A stretch of DNA of 64,000 bases from an uncultured Burkholderiales bacterium (GTDB taxonomy: Bacteria; Pseudomonadota; Gammaproteobacteria; Burkholderiales; Thiobacillaceae), in NCBI GenBank assembly GCA_938038385.1, contig CALHRD010000022.1, positions 20,592 through 84,591 on the forward strand, written 5' to 3'. Under the pieces are notes generated by a model that did no database searches, was not told the DNA's origin, and saw nothing but the letters and a program-made list of their open reading frames with translations. Made by a program: the position numbers and the translations under genes. Below, one piece after another: positions 24,264 to 33,136 of the stretch (within the stretch, counting starts at the first letter, position 1; every line of letters begins with the position of its first letter).

Positions 24264-27200
24264 TCAACCTGGGATGACTGGCCCGTGTTCGAGCTGCTTG
24301 AGCAGGGCGGTCTCGGCTTCCGCCAGCCAGGCCTTGACCTCGTCGGGGCTGTTGAGCGCACGGCTGGGCAGGCTAACCCGCCGGACGGTGGGCATGAGCT
24401 TGCGCGCAGCGGCGAGACGAGCTTGGTCAAAGCGGCTGGCCAGGGCCTCGCGCCGGTCCGCCCAACGGGCCAGGGGGCAATCGTCCAGGGCCTGTTCCAA
24501 GGCGGCGGCGGAACTCATGTCCGGTATCTGGGCGGGTTCCAGACCAGCTTCCTTTAGGAGAAGGGTCTGGTCGGCGGCGCTCAGCTTCTGCCAGGACTCA
24601 TCGGCCTGGAGGGCGCTCAGACGTTGGGTGTACTCGTCCTGGAAAGCCTGGACGTGGTGGTTCAGTGAGCGGCGGAGCAGGTCCACCGTTTTTTCCAAAA
24701 GGGCCTGGACGGGGTCGGGGTTGGACAGCAAGGCGCGCTGGTCGGCGATAGCCTTGGCCTCTTGTGCCAGGTCGGCGTAAGGGCCGAGTTCCTTGGCTTG
24801 CGCGAGCAGGCTGGTCAGCTGCACCCAATTGGGCCAGCGCTTGTCGATGGCTTGAGCGGCCTGCTGCCAGGCCTGGGCTTCCGCCAGGAGCTTGTCCTTG
24901 TCGGCATGCAGTTGTACCAGCAGGGTGTTGCCGGTGAGCTGTTCGAGCTGGTTCAGATGCGCCTTGTCCGGGACAGCGGGCTTGGGGGCATCGCCGCCGG
25001 CCCGGTCGGCTCGGGATTTGAGTTCTTCCAGCAACAGCATGGCCTTCTGCAGCTCTTCCTGGGGCTGGCAGGGAATGCCCAGGTCCTGCATGAGCTTGCG
25101 CAGCTGGATGAGTTGCACCGGGGTGATGGTGACGGACTCCGGCTTGAAGGTGGTCTGGGTGAGCTTGTTGCGCTCCAGGCCCTTGGCATCCACCGCCTTG
25201 TGCGCCGCATCCAGCGCGCGCAAATGGCCGCTGGCCAGCAGCGCATAGAGCGCGCCGTCCACCGCATCCTGCGGCCAGCCATAGGGCGGCCCACGGAAGT
25301 GGTCGCGGATTTCGCTGCCTTTCTTGCTGCCGGCGATGTACTTCAGTATCGCGGCGCAGACCGGGTGTTTGTCGGTGTCGCCCTTGTAGCCGACGGCTTC
25401 CAGGGCTTGGCTGTCGTTCTTGCGCGCCCGGTCCAGGACTTTGTCCCAACCGGTCTGGTCGGCCACGTCGAACTGGGGATAGAGGCGGATGACGGATTTT
25501 TGCCCAGCGGCGGTGAGCTTGCCGGCCAGGTCGTCGGGGTCGGTGACCTCGGTGCCGCCCGCCTGGAAGACGCGGGCGCCGGCGAATACCTCACCAAGCA
25601 GCGTCTGAATCTGGCGCTCGGCGGCGTTGAGTTTGGTGGTCATCGCGCTGCGGGCTTCCTCTCCCTCGGGAGTGGAGGGCATGCCTTTGACGTCCAGCGT
25701 GGCCCTGGCCGCCTTCATGGCGACGATGGCATTGGCCAGCTCAGTCTTGTTGCGGGCGGGCAGGTAAACGAACAGGCTGGGGTCGCTGTTGCCGACGGCG
25801 CGGGCCTCGGCCAGGAAGGATTTCTCGTCGGTCTGCCAGCCATCCTGAATCCAGGCGACGATGCGCTCGGCGTGGTCCTTGGGCAGCTCGGCGTCGAAGC
25901 TCGCGGAGAGGTCGCGCGCCTCCTTGCCTTGGGAAAGCCGCACCTGGCGCAGGATATCCAAGGCCTGCTTGCGGAAAAGGTCGGCACGCTCCTGCTCGAT
26001 GCGGGTGACGGAGCTCTTGAGCTCCGATTCCTGGTGCCGGTATTCGTCCTGCCAGGCGCTGCTCTCGCGCGTTTGCAGGCGGTATTCCACCCCGTGGGTC
26101 GTGGTGATGCCCATGACCAGGCCGGCCTTCTCTTGCAGTTCGTGCAGCAGGTCGGGGATGCGCTTGCGCAGGTCGGCCGAGCCGGCGGGCAGGTCCACCA
26201 CAAGCAGGTCGGCCAGGGTGTCGGCGGTGGCGCGTACCCCGGTATCGGCCACGGCCTCCGTGGGCAGCTTGCCGATGAGGTAAATCAGCTTGAGCAGACG
26301 CGCCTTGAGCGGGTCGTCGCCCTTGCCGGCAGCCAGGGCCTCGATGTGGTTGTAGGCCTCGCGCGACAGGGCGGCGGTTTGCAGCAGGCTGATGGCGTTC
26401 TGGTCGTAGATGAAGTCGCCCGGCACCACATGGCCCAGCGGCTGGTCACCGGTGGCGATGACGGCTTCATGCACTACGCGCAACTGGTTGCGCAGCTGGG
26501 CCACCGTGCCCGTGGTGTCCACGGCGCGCATGACCCGCTCCCAAAAGCGGCGACGCACCGGCAGGATGGGATAGTCGGCCACCATCACTTCTTCGTCGGC
26601 GACGGTGTGCTCCAGCTTGGTGCCGTGGAGGTGGCGCGAAATCTCGCCGAGGCAATCCTGTAGGACCTGTTCCACTTTGGGCACCGCGCTGGGTTTCTTG
26701 GCCAGGATGATTTCGCGGATGACACCCTCCACGTCCGTGTCGGACAGGGAGACCTGGATCGGGAAACGGCCCAGCAGCTTGGACAACGTGGGCGTGCCGG
26801 CCAGGGCGGTCTGCCCGGTGCCGACGAAGAGCAGCCGGCCGCCGAAGTGCTTGCAGCAGGTCTCGACTGCCTCCTGCAGGCGGTAGGCGCGGTCGGCGCT
26901 GTCGCCGATGTATTGCTGCACCTCATCCAGGACGATGACCGTGAGGGGGAACTTGTTGTCGTGGGCCAGGGCATCGTGGATGGCGTCCACGAGCTCGTCG
27001 TTGGAAAGGTCGGTGACCTCGCGGTATTGGTCCTTGAGGAGCATGCGGGCGTTCTTGGCGTTGTCCGCGAAGTCCGGATAGACCTTGAGTAGCGCGCTCG
27101 CCAGCACCGGGGAGACGTACATCTCCTTGAGCTCGCGCTCGAAGCTCTCGCCCTGGGCCTCGACTTCGGCCTTCAAGGCGTCCAGCAGACCTTTGCCCTT

Positions 27201-27722
27201 GAGCCAGAGAACAAAGCGCCCATGGTGGTATTTCTCCGGCAACCCCGCCGAACGGAAGATGATTTCCTGCAGCGCGACGCGCACGCTGTCCGACGCGCTG
27301 GCGCCCAGCTTGCCGGACGCGGCCCTGAGACCGCCGAGGCGCTTGCCTTGGGTGGTCAGCTCCTTGAGCAGGTCGCGCACATTGTCGGGGAGGCGGGCGA
27401 TTTCGCGGGCCATGGCGCCATCCGGGAAAGCCAGGTCGGTCCACAGCGTGCGCAGCATCTTGGCCATGTGCGACTTACCGCTGCCGTAGAAGCCGCTAAT
27501 CCAGACGCCAGGTTGCTCGGCGGCGTTGGTCAGGTTCTTGAGGAAGGCATCGAGGATGCGCTCCATGCCCTTCTCGTACTGGCCATTGCAGACGAAGGTT
27601 TCCAGTTCGTAGCGCAGGACCGTCAGGGCGCTTTCCGAATGGTCCTCGGAAACCTCGGCGACGCCGTTGTTGACCAGGCGGTTGGCCTTCGGGTCCTTCG
27701 TGAAGATGGCATGGTTAAGCAT
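24264..27722 (-). CDS. brxC: BREX protein BrxC (large P-loop ATPase)
   Basis: BrxC/PglY is the large ATPase of BREX, a STAND-like or ORC-like P-loop protein that acts with BrxB and PglZ. The 1152 residues start with the family N terminus (MLNHAIFTKDPKANRLVNNG). Walker A SGFYGSGKSH lies at about 76-85 and Walker B TVIVLDEVQQ at about 261-270. Long helical segments fill the C-terminal half. The gene starts 17 bp after brxB. Confidence 0.95.
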   Translation of the reverse strand: MLNHAIFTKDPKANRLVNNGVAEVSEDHSESALTVLRYELETFVCNGQYEKGMERILDAFLKNLTNAAEQPGVWISGFYGSGKSHMAKMLRTLWTDLAFPDGAMAREIARLPDNVRDLLKELTTQGKRLGGLRAASGKLGASASDSVRVALQEIIFRSAGLPEKYHHGRFVLWLKGKGLLDALKAEVEAQGESFERELKEMYVSPVLASALLKVYPDFADNAKNARMLLKDQYREVTDLSNDELVDAIHDALAHDNKFPLTVIVLDEVQQYIGDSADRAYRLQEAVETCCKHFGGRLLFVGTGQTALAGTPTLSKLLGRFPIQVSLSDTDVEGVIREIILAKKPSAVPKVEQVLQDCLGEISRHLHGTKLEHTVADEEVMVADYPILPVRRRFWERVMRAVDTTGTVAQLRNQLRVVHEAVIATGDQPLGHVVPGDFIYDQNAISLLQTAALSREAYNHIEALAAGKGDDPLKARLLKLIYLIGKLPTEAVADTGVRATADTLADLLVVDLPAGSADLRKRIPDLLHELQEKAGLVMGITTTHGVEYRLQTRESSAWQDEYRHQESELKSSVTRIEQERADLFRKQALDILRQVRLSQGKEARDLSASFDAELPKDHAERIVAWIQDGWQTDEKSFLAEARAVGNSDPSLFVYLPARNKTELANAIVAMKAARATLDVKGMPSTPEGEEARSAMTTKLNAAERQIQTLLGEVFAGARVFQAGGTEVTDPDDLAGKLTAAGQKSVIRLYPQFDVADQTGWDKVLDRARKNDSQALEAVGYKGDTDKHPVCAAILKYIAGSKKGSEIRDHFRGPPYGWPQDAVDGALYALLASGHLRALDAAHKAVDAKGLERNKLTQTTFKPESVTITPVQLIQLRKLMQDLGIPCQPQEELQKAMLLLEELKSRADRAGGDAPKPAVPDKAHLNQLEQLTGNTLLVQLHADKDKLLAEAQAWQQAAQAIDKRWPNWVQLTSLLAQAKELGPYADLAQEAKAIADQRALLSNPDPVQALLEKTVDLLRRSLNHHVQAFQDEYTQRLSALQADESWQKLSAADQTLLLKEAGLEPAQIPDMSSAAALEQALDDCPLARWADRREALASRFDQARLAAARKLMPTVRRVSLPSRALNSPDEVKAWLAEAETALLKQLEHGPVIPG

Positions 27723-27739
27723 TGGATATCGACTCTCTC

Positions 27740-28294
27740 TCAGTCTGCCGCCACGAGGGGAACGGCCATGTAGTTCCAGCCATCCCGCGCGTCGAGCAAG
27801 CGGTAGTTGTTATTGGCATACTCACCCGGGAAGAAGACCAGCAGGCGGCCGGGAACGGCGTCGGCAATCTTCTCCACCACGTGCGATACACGGGTCAGGC
27901 CGAACAGACTGCCTACTCCGAGCAGAGCGGTCACGGTATTGGCGTCGGCCCCTTCCGCGATTTTCTTGCGCAGGTCTTGTTCCAGCGCCTGGGTGAAACC
28001 GGCTATCTGGCCAGCGACATAGCCGTCCAAGTCCTCCGGGTTTTCGAAGTAGCTTTCGCGGTAGCGTTGCTCGGCCATCCAGGCAGGAAAGGCATCGGTG
28101 ATGTCGATGAGCTGCCAAGCGTGCCCAGCGGCCTTGGTGGCGATTTCGAACTCGACCAGATTGGCCCGCATGCGCAGTTCGTCATGTGGGTCGTAGACCG
28201 CGAAAATCACGCGCTGAATACCGGCCAGCCCCTGTTGCCAGGGCACGGCAATGTGTTCGCGGTAGACGGTGAGCAGCTTAGCGACCCTACTCAT
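27740..28294 (-). CDS. brxB: BREX protein BrxB (DUF1788)
   Basis: BrxB is a small conserved BREX component of unknown biochemical function, needed for defence in type 1 systems. The 184 residues match the DUF1788 pattern: VIFAVYDPHDELRMRANLVE near residue 30, then LLGVGSLFGLTRVSHVVEKI and RLLVFFPGEYANNNYRLLDA toward the C terminus. It overlaps the brxA end by 8 bp and precedes brxC by 17 bp. Confidence 0.92.
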   Translation of the reverse strand: MSRVAKLLTVYREHIAVPWQQGLAGIQRVIFAVYDPHDELRMRANLVEFEIATKAAGHAWQLIDITDAFPAWMAEQRYRESYFENPEDLDGYVAGQIAGFTQALEQDLRKKIAEGADANTVTALLGVGSLFGLTRVSHVVEKIADAVPGRLLVFFPGEYANNNYRLLDARDGWNYMAVPLVAAD

Positions 28295-29105
28295 ACAGCC
28301 ATCCCTCTTCCTCCGGTGTTAGATAGCCAGGAAAGCGCACTTCCATCACCCCACCGGCATTCATGAAGACCAGCAAGCCTCTTCGGGAGGCTGATTTTGC
28401 CTGAGTGAGTGGCTCATCAGACGAGCCATACAACAAACGCACCCAATCCGTTGAAAACAGCCTTTGCGCGCGCAATCCCTCCAGATAGCCCAGAAACAGG
28501 GCAAATGTCAGATTGACCGGAGTGACTGGTGGCTGCGTGCGAATCTTGCGCACGCGGCCTTGCAGGAAGCCCGCCTGCGTCCAGCTTCCGTTGATATTCT
28601 GCGCGAAAGACTTCAGGGACGCGGCGCTAAAGCGGCCGGGGTCAGCCTTGTACAGGACGTCTTCTACTTCCGTGCGCGTCAAGGGCTCCCCGGGCTGCCT
28701 GGCGAGGATGAGGGGGCGAGTCAGACGCAGCAGCGGGTCGCGGGCGAGCGCCAGCGTCAATGCTAGGACAGGACGGGCCTGGACATCCTGCTGCCAAAGA
28801 CGGCGAAAAACCCGGAACAGACAGAGCTTGTCGTCCAGGCCATAGAGCTCGACCAGGTGTTTTAGAGTCAGTTTTCTGGACTTGGCCGTCCCCTTGCCCA
28901 AGAGGTTGTCATCGAGAACCAGCCTGATGTAGTCCGGCTTGCCAGCGTCCATGGGCGCTGCATCGAGCAGAGCCCGCAGCTCATTGAGCATGATTGTGCG
29001 GCTTGCATGGGCACCGCTGCGACCCGCACGAAACCCCAAAAGCGCCATGCGGGTGTGATACCCCATACTGAATGCTGGCATGTTACTGAGTGTGTTAGAG
29101 GCCAT
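28287..29105 (-). CDS. brxA: BREX protein BrxA (DUF1819)
   Basis: BrxA is the first core gene of the operon, a small helical protein with reported DNA-binding ability in other BREX systems. The start is set at ATG 29105 (MASNTLSNMPAFSMGYHTRM), giving about 272 residues. A GTG at 29132 in the same frame is the alternative. Family sequence begins around YHTRMALLGFRAGRSGAHAS. Neither start has a strong ribosome-binding site. The length is near the upper end for the family. It is divergent from the gene at 29330. Confidence 0.88.
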   Translation of the reverse strand: MASNTLSNMPAFSMGYHTRMALLGFRAGRSGAHASRTIMLNELRALLDAAPMDAGKPDYIRLVLDDNLLGKGTAKSRKLTLKHLVELYGLDDKLCLFRVFRRLWQQDVQARPVLALTLALARDPLLRLTRPLILARQPGEPLTRTEVEDVLYKADPGRFSAASLKSFAQNINGSWTQAGFLQGRVRKIRTQPPVTPVNLTFALFLGYLEGLRAQRLFSTDWVRLLYGSSDEPLTQAKSASRRGLLVFMNAGGVMEVRFPGYLTPEEEGWLYE

Positions 29106-29329
29106 GGCTACTGAACTCTGGCGCCTGAGCACTGATACCCCATCCGTACCTGCGGGAGTTTAGATGCGAAGGGCCGGCTATGCATGCTCGATGCGAGTTG
29201 TCGTTGCCAGCTATTATGGCCTGAGCTTCGCGCTTGGAATCCTTGTATGTTCGCGCGTCTTAGACATGTGCACAGGCTCGCCGAAGGCTCGCTATATAAG
29301 GTGTTACCTTTTGTTTTGTCGTCCCCACG
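29106..29329. promoter_or_regulatory. Divergent promoter region between brxA and the plus-strand hypothetical gene
   Basis: About 200 bp separate two divergent genes. Toward brxA a -10-like CATAAT lies on the minus strand (29213-29218). Toward the right gene a TATATAAG box (29293-29300) directly follows two direct repeats of AGGCTCGC (29274-29281 and 29285-29292), a likely binding site for a regulator. No matched -35 elements are convincing. Confidence 0.4.
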
Positions 29330-30073
29330 ATGTCCTACGACCCGCCTGTACTGTTGCACAAAACCGTACTCATGCAACGCATCGCGGATTACATACGCCT
29401 TGGCTACCATTGGCACACCTCCGGCACCGTGCAACTGCACAAGACAACGACATTCGTGCGAAAAATCTCGTCTCTGTATCTGGTGCACATTCGGAAGGAT
29501 GAACGCTACCGCCGCAAACGCCAAAACCTGGGGAATGCAGTGCTCTTATTGTGGCAGCCGGAGCCCTCATCCGGCACCATTGCCTGGTGGCTTCTGGTTA
29601 CGGATGGTCACCACCCCGCGCACCAGCTCGAAAGACTACGCAACGCACAGCGCGAACGCGTGAATGTGACAGGTTACGAGCTCGCCCTCATGACGAAGCC
29701 CGACCACGCCAAGCCCGTGCTCACCTGGCGCATGTCGAAAGAGACGTACGAGGCTTGGCGAGAGCGCATCATCAAGTCTGTACGTGCAAAGACGGACATG
29801 CAGCTTAACCAGGCATGGTACTCGCTCTATCGCACCCCTGGTTTTGCTGGCATCCGCCAGCAGGTCGGAAAGCTGGTTGCTCTCTTCCGAGCGGAATATC
29901 AGCGTAGCCGCTCTGAACCGTTTTCCCTGCCGCGGATGAAGCTGCGCTATGTCCAGCGCCTTAAAAACACACAAATACCCCTCAGCGCTGTGCTGCGCCA
30001 AGCTCATGCATCTTCACGGTTGGCCGCCGCTGCATCAACCGCCGCCAACAACTCAGTGCGCGTCGGGTTGTAA
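29330..30073 (+). CDS. Hypothetical protein of the island, unknown function
   Basis: This 247-residue basic protein starts MSYDPPVLLHKTVLMQRIAD and has several aromatic-rich strands (SSLYLVHIRKDERYRRKRQN, AVLLLWQPEPSSGTIAWWLL). There is no signal peptide or clear membrane helix. The basic C terminus suggests nucleic-acid contact. It is divergent from brxA and convergent with the integrase, overlapping that gene's 3' end by 70 bp. The gene has a TATA-like promoter element with direct repeats. I do not recognise the family. Confidence 0.65.
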   Translation: MSYDPPVLLHKTVLMQRIADYIRLGYHWHTSGTVQLHKTTTFVRKISSLYLVHIRKDERYRRKRQNLGNAVLLLWQPEPSSGTIAWWLLVTDGHHPAHQLERLRNAQRERVNVTGYELALMTKPDHAKPVLTWRMSKETYEAWRERIIKSVRAKTDMQLNQAWYSLYRTPGFAGIRQQVGKLVALFRAEYQRSRSEPFSLPRMKLRYVQRLKNTQIPLSAVLRQAHASSRLAAAASTAANNSVRVGL

Positions 30074-31008
30074 TAGCGCATGGCCATTTGCAGCGTTTTC
30101 CAGCCCATGACCTTTGCCAGAGTCTGGACTGTCAGATGGGGTGCAAGTCGAGAAGCAGCTTCGTGTCGCAGGTCGTGAAAGCGCAAATTCTCAATGCCCG
30201 CACGCTTACAGACACGGGCAAACACTTTCGAGAGGTCTTTGCTCTTCTCGAACTTGAACACTTTGCCATCGGGCTGACGCGGTAGGGATTGCAGCGCATC
30301 CGCGGCAATCTTGGACAACGGCACCATGCGCCGGCTGCCGTTTTTCGTCATCTCAAGTGTGATGGTGCGGTCGGCAAGGTAGACCTGCCGCCAGTTCAGC
30401 GCGACCAGCTCGCCTGCGCGCATGCCGGTCGCAATCGCAAGCTTCACAATGGCTTCAAGCCACAGGCTGTGCTCACGGCAAGCATGGAGTAGCCGTTGTT
30501 CCTCGCCATCGAGCAAGCGTCGGTCTCGCCCGGGTGGGAGTGTTGGTTTGCGGATGTTTGCAATTGGATTTTCGAGCGGTAGTCCCCATTCTTTGCGTGC
30601 CTGCGTGAACAGGTGGCTGATGATGGCCAGTTCGAGGCGCACAGTTGCAGCGCTGACTTCGTTCAGCCTGTCGTCCCGGTAGCGGGCGAAATCCATGCTG
30701 CGCAGACCGGCCAGAGTGCGTTTCGCCAGGGGATGCTGCAACCAGGTACGTATGCGGTCGGTCTCCTGCTGCGCGCCGCGCTTGCGCACTGTGTTTTCCC
30801 GAAGATAGCGCTGCAAAGCTTCTGCAAGAGTGGTGCGTTCCGCTTCTGTGCGGTCGACGTAGGCACCTCTGACCATATCACCCTCGATGCTCAGCGCCCA
30901 TTTCTCAGCATCATTTCGTGTCTCGAATGTTGCGCTTTGCTTAGGGTATCCCTTACGTCGGATGATTACTTGCCACTGGTGCTCGCCGCGCTTGCGTATC
31001 GTTGCCAT
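30004..31008 (-). CDS. int: Tyrosine recombinase/integrase of the island
   Basis: This integrase catalyses site-specific recombination at the tRNA-Leu att sites. About 334 residues run from ATG 31008 (MATIRKRGEHQW). The frame is open to 31092 but the upstream part lacks family sequence. Visible parts are the N-terminal arm-binding region, the SAM-like core-binding domain (about 55-145), and the catalytic domain with Arg in TGMRAGEL (about Arg197), HDLRH (about 278-282), MGWKTLQMAMRYYN with Trp in place of the second His, and Tyr near 312-313. It lies 155 bp from the rebuilt tRNA. Confidence 0.93.
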   Translation of the reverse strand: MATIRKRGEHQWQVIIRRKGYPKQSATFETRNDAEKWALSIEGDMVRGAYVDRTEAERTTLAEALQRYLRENTVRKRGAQQETDRIRTWLQHPLAKRTLAGLRSMDFARYRDDRLNEVSAATVRLELAIISHLFTQARKEWGLPLENPIANIRKPTLPPGRDRRLLDGEEQRLLHACREHSLWLEAIVKLAIATGMRAGELVALNWRQVYLADRTITLEMTKNGSRRMVPLSKIAADALQSLPRQPDGKVFKFEKSKDLSKVFARVCKRAGIENLRFHDLRHEAASRLAPHLTVQTLAKVMGWKTLQMAMRYYNPTRTELLAAVDAAAANREDA

Positions 31009-31084
31009 ACCTTCGTCTCCATAAAAAGTTGGGGACGGGTATAGCCACCGGTCAGGCAGGTCAGTCTCAGCTAGAAAAACACGC

Positions 31085-31102
31085 TGTGACAAAATGTGCC
31101 AA
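31085..31102 (+). repeat. Island-end repeat, right copy
   Basis: TGTGACAAAATGTGCCAA differs from the left copy (3904-3921) by one base and lies in the same orientation, between the integrase gene and the att site. This supports paired integrase or excisionase binding sites. Confidence 0.6.
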
Positions 31103-31162
31103 ATACACCCTAAACGTGGATATCAAGGTCTGGAATGGTTGTGCAAACCATTGATTTCTCAA

Positions 31163-31219
31163 TGGTGCGCGGGACGGGAATCGAACCCGTACACCCGAAG
31201 GTTCCGGATTTTAAGTCCG
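31163..31219 (-). other. attR: 57-bp repeat forming the 3' part of tRNA-Leu
   Basis: This is identical to 3743-3799. In this copy the repeat continues into the D arm and acceptor 5' strand, so the tRNA gene is whole. The island therefore brought in its own 3' tRNA segment. Confidence 0.92.
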
Positions 31220-31247
31220 GTGCGTCTACCAGTTCCGCCACCCGCGC
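31163..31247 (-). tRNA. tRNA-Leu (anticodon UAA)
   Basis: This 85-nt gene on the minus strand starts GCGCGGGTGGCGGAAC and ends CCCGCGCACCA with encoded CCA. It has the D arm GGTAGACGC, the anticodon stem-loop CCGGA-CTTAAAA-TCCGG (anticodon TAA), a long variable arm CCTTCGGGT typical of tRNA-Leu, and the T loop GGTTCGATTCCC. It is the integration target of the island. Confidence 0.96.
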
Positions 31248-31351
31248 CCGAGGGCCCGCATGATACAGGGGATTCGGCAGTGGGGATGCAAAGCCGCCCG
31301 GCGGGGTATGGAGCATCGCCGCGTTGAGGTAATGCGGTCGGCCCCTGCATC

Positions 31352-33031
31352 TCAGTCATCGGTTGGCGCCTGCCAGCCGATCTCGCGATGTCGGGCCAGA
31401 TGGCGGGGAGTCCAGCTATGCGGTGTCTTGTGGACGAAGCGCTGCCGGGCCACGTGGTAGCTGACGTCGAAGCCGTAAAAGTTGCGCTGCATGCGGGCCA
31501 GTTCCTCGGACCGATAGGCAGCCAGGGGTTTGGCCGCCTCGTCCGAGGTCCGCCGTTTCCGCTTGAGTTGCAGGCGGGTCGCATGATCGGGCGCATGCGC
31601 CAGGGCGGTGGCCCGCAGTCGTACCGCGTGCAGGAAGCCGGCGTGGTCCGGGGCCAGGCAGTCATCGACGACACCCATGCGCAGGGCCGCAGCCGAACCC
31701 AACGGCAGGCGCCGCTGCATCAGTTGCCGCGCCCCGTCTGGGCCCAGCCGCCGCGGCAGCAGATAGGTCCAGTATTCGGAGCCGTACAGATTGCCCATGT
31801 TTTTGTAATGCGGGTTGAGGACCACGCCCTTGCGCACCCAGACCTCGTCCGCCGCCAGGGCGAGGAAGGCCCCGCCGGCGCCGGCATTGCCCTGCAGTGC
31901 GGACACGGTGAGCTGGCTGTCGGTCTCGATGATGGCCCGGCACAGGTCGTCCATGGCGTTGATGTTGCGCCAGGATTCGTCGGCGGGGCTTTCGGCCGCC
32001 TCGATCAGGTTCAGATCCATGCCGTTGGAGAAAAAGTCTGTGCCGCCCATGAGGACGATCACCCGCGTGGGGCGCGCGCGTGCCCGTTCGTAGGCCTCGA
32101 GCAGCGCCGCGCAGGCGGCGCTGCCCATGGCGCCGTTGTAAAAGTCGAAGTGCAGGTAGCCGACGGCATCCGCCTCCTCGTAGCGAATCGGCGGGTCGAG
32201 CTCGGGCAGCTCGGGCAGTTCGGCCGCTTCGGGGAGGGCCAGCAGGGCCGGCAGCTTGAACGGCAGGGGGGTGGCGGGGCGACGCAGATGGCCGATGTGT
32301 ACGGCGCCGTCGGCCGTGGCGCGCACGATGCCGGCGCCGGCCCGGCCGAGGAGCTCGCCCGGCCTGCCCGTGGCGGGGTAGGCACGGGCATCGAACAGGC
32401 GGCAGGGATGCCCGAGCAGGCTGTCCGCCACGCCCGGACTACCGTCGGCGCTGGCGATCTTGCGCAGCACGCTGGCGGTGTCGTCGCGTGACCAGGTGAT
32501 GGCGCGCTCGGCGTCTTGCACGAGGGGCCGCAGCGGACGCTGTGCCACCCTGGTCGGCTGCCAGCGCCCGGCGCGGTAATCCGTCAGCCGCGCCACGGCC
32601 TCCAGCACGGCACCTACGGCCGCTTCGGTGACCTCGTTGCGATAGAGACTGGACTTGGTGGCCTGGCGCATGGGGAAGTTCGCCGTTGCCCAGACCGGTC
32701 CGGCATCCAGCTCGGCTTCCGCCTGCAGCACGGTCACCCCCCATTCCCGCTCGTCCTGCAGGATGGCCCGGTCGAGGGCGGACGGGCCGCGGTCGCCGAC
32801 GATGCCCGGATGCACGACGAGACAGACCTGCCGTCGCCAGACATTTTCCGGTATGGGGCGGCGCAGATAGGGAGCGAGGATCAGGTGGGGCCTGAACAGC
32901 TCGACCGCTTCCCGCGTGACCGCATCGTTGATGTCGAACTCCACCGACAGTTCGTGCCCAGCCTCGGTAAGCTCCACGTACAGGCGTTGGGTCAGGCTGT
33001 TGAAGGCGTGGGTGAGGAGTAGCAGGCGCAT
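31352..33031 (-). CDS. hypX: Hydrogenase maturation factor HypX/HoxX (CO-releasing)
   Basis: HypX supplies the CO ligand of [NiFe] hydrogenase from formyl-tetrahydrofolate under aerobic conditions. The 559 residues are in two parts: an N-terminal formyltransferase-like domain (about 1-260, with VVHPGIVGDRGPSALDRAI) and a C-terminal enoyl-CoA hydratase/isomerase-like domain (about 280-559, with VLMGGTDFFSNGMDLNLIE and GNAGAGGAFLALAADEVW). It is the last gene of the hyp operon, and its start codon abuts a copy of the dispersed repeat. Its presence implies hydrogenase use in the presence of oxygen. Confidence 0.94.
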   Translation of the reverse strand: MRLLLLTHAFNSLTQRLYVELTEAGHELSVEFDINDAVTREAVELFRPHLILAPYLRRPIPENVWRRQVCLVVHPGIVGDRGPSALDRAILQDEREWGVTVLQAEAELDAGPVWATANFPMRQATKSSLYRNEVTEAAVGAVLEAVARLTDYRAGRWQPTRVAQRPLRPLVQDAERAITWSRDDTASVLRKIASADGSPGVADSLLGHPCRLFDARAYPATGRPGELLGRAGAGIVRATADGAVHIGHLRRPATPLPFKLPALLALPEAAELPELPELDPPIRYEEADAVGYLHFDFYNGAMGSAACAALLEAYERARARPTRVIVLMGGTDFFSNGMDLNLIEAAESPADESWRNINAMDDLCRAIIETDSQLTVSALQGNAGAGGAFLALAADEVWVRKGVVLNPHYKNMGNLYGSEYWTYLLPRRLGPDGARQLMQRRLPLGSAAALRMGVVDDCLAPDHAGFLHAVRLRATALAHAPDHATRLQLKRKRRTSDEAAKPLAAYRSEELARMQRNFYGFDVSYHVARQRFVHKTPHSWTPRHLARHREIGWQAPTDD

Positions 33032-33116
33032 ATCAGTTCCGCACGGCCGTTCCGAAGGAACTGACCACCCCCTCGGGGGGAAACGAGCGCAGCGAGTCAG
33101 GGGGCTGTTTCATCCT
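33032..33116 (-). repeat. Dispersed palindromic repeat, copy upstream of hypX
   Basis: Read on the minus strand it begins AGGATGAAACAGCCCCCTGA and ends GTGCGGAACTGAT directly before the hypX ATG. It is almost identical to 2242-2326. It separates hypE from hypX and provides the bases upstream of the hypX start. Confidence 0.85.
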
Positions 33117-33136
33117 AGGCGTCGGGGCTCACCTGT

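Larger units (their letters stand above)
3743..31219. mobile_element. Genomic island integrated in tRNA-Leu(UAA), carrying a BREX defence operon
   Basis: A 57-bp direct repeat (3743-3799 and 31163-31219) equals the 3' part of the tRNA-Leu gene and bounds about 27.4 kb. The island-borne copy completes an intact tRNA at the right end, where a tyrosine recombinase gene also lies. The left arm has an AlpA-like regulator and a primase-like gene. A second repeat (TGTGACAAAATGTGmCAA) lies inside each end. GC is lower and more uneven than in the flanks. No conjugation genes or relaxase are visible, so it may be a satellite-like or mobilisable island. Excision ability is inferred, not shown. Confidence 0.88.

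Noticed and set aside
24762..26663. 633-codon frame on the plus strand
   Set aside because: Antisense shadow of brxC, Gly/Leu/Val-rich without motifs.
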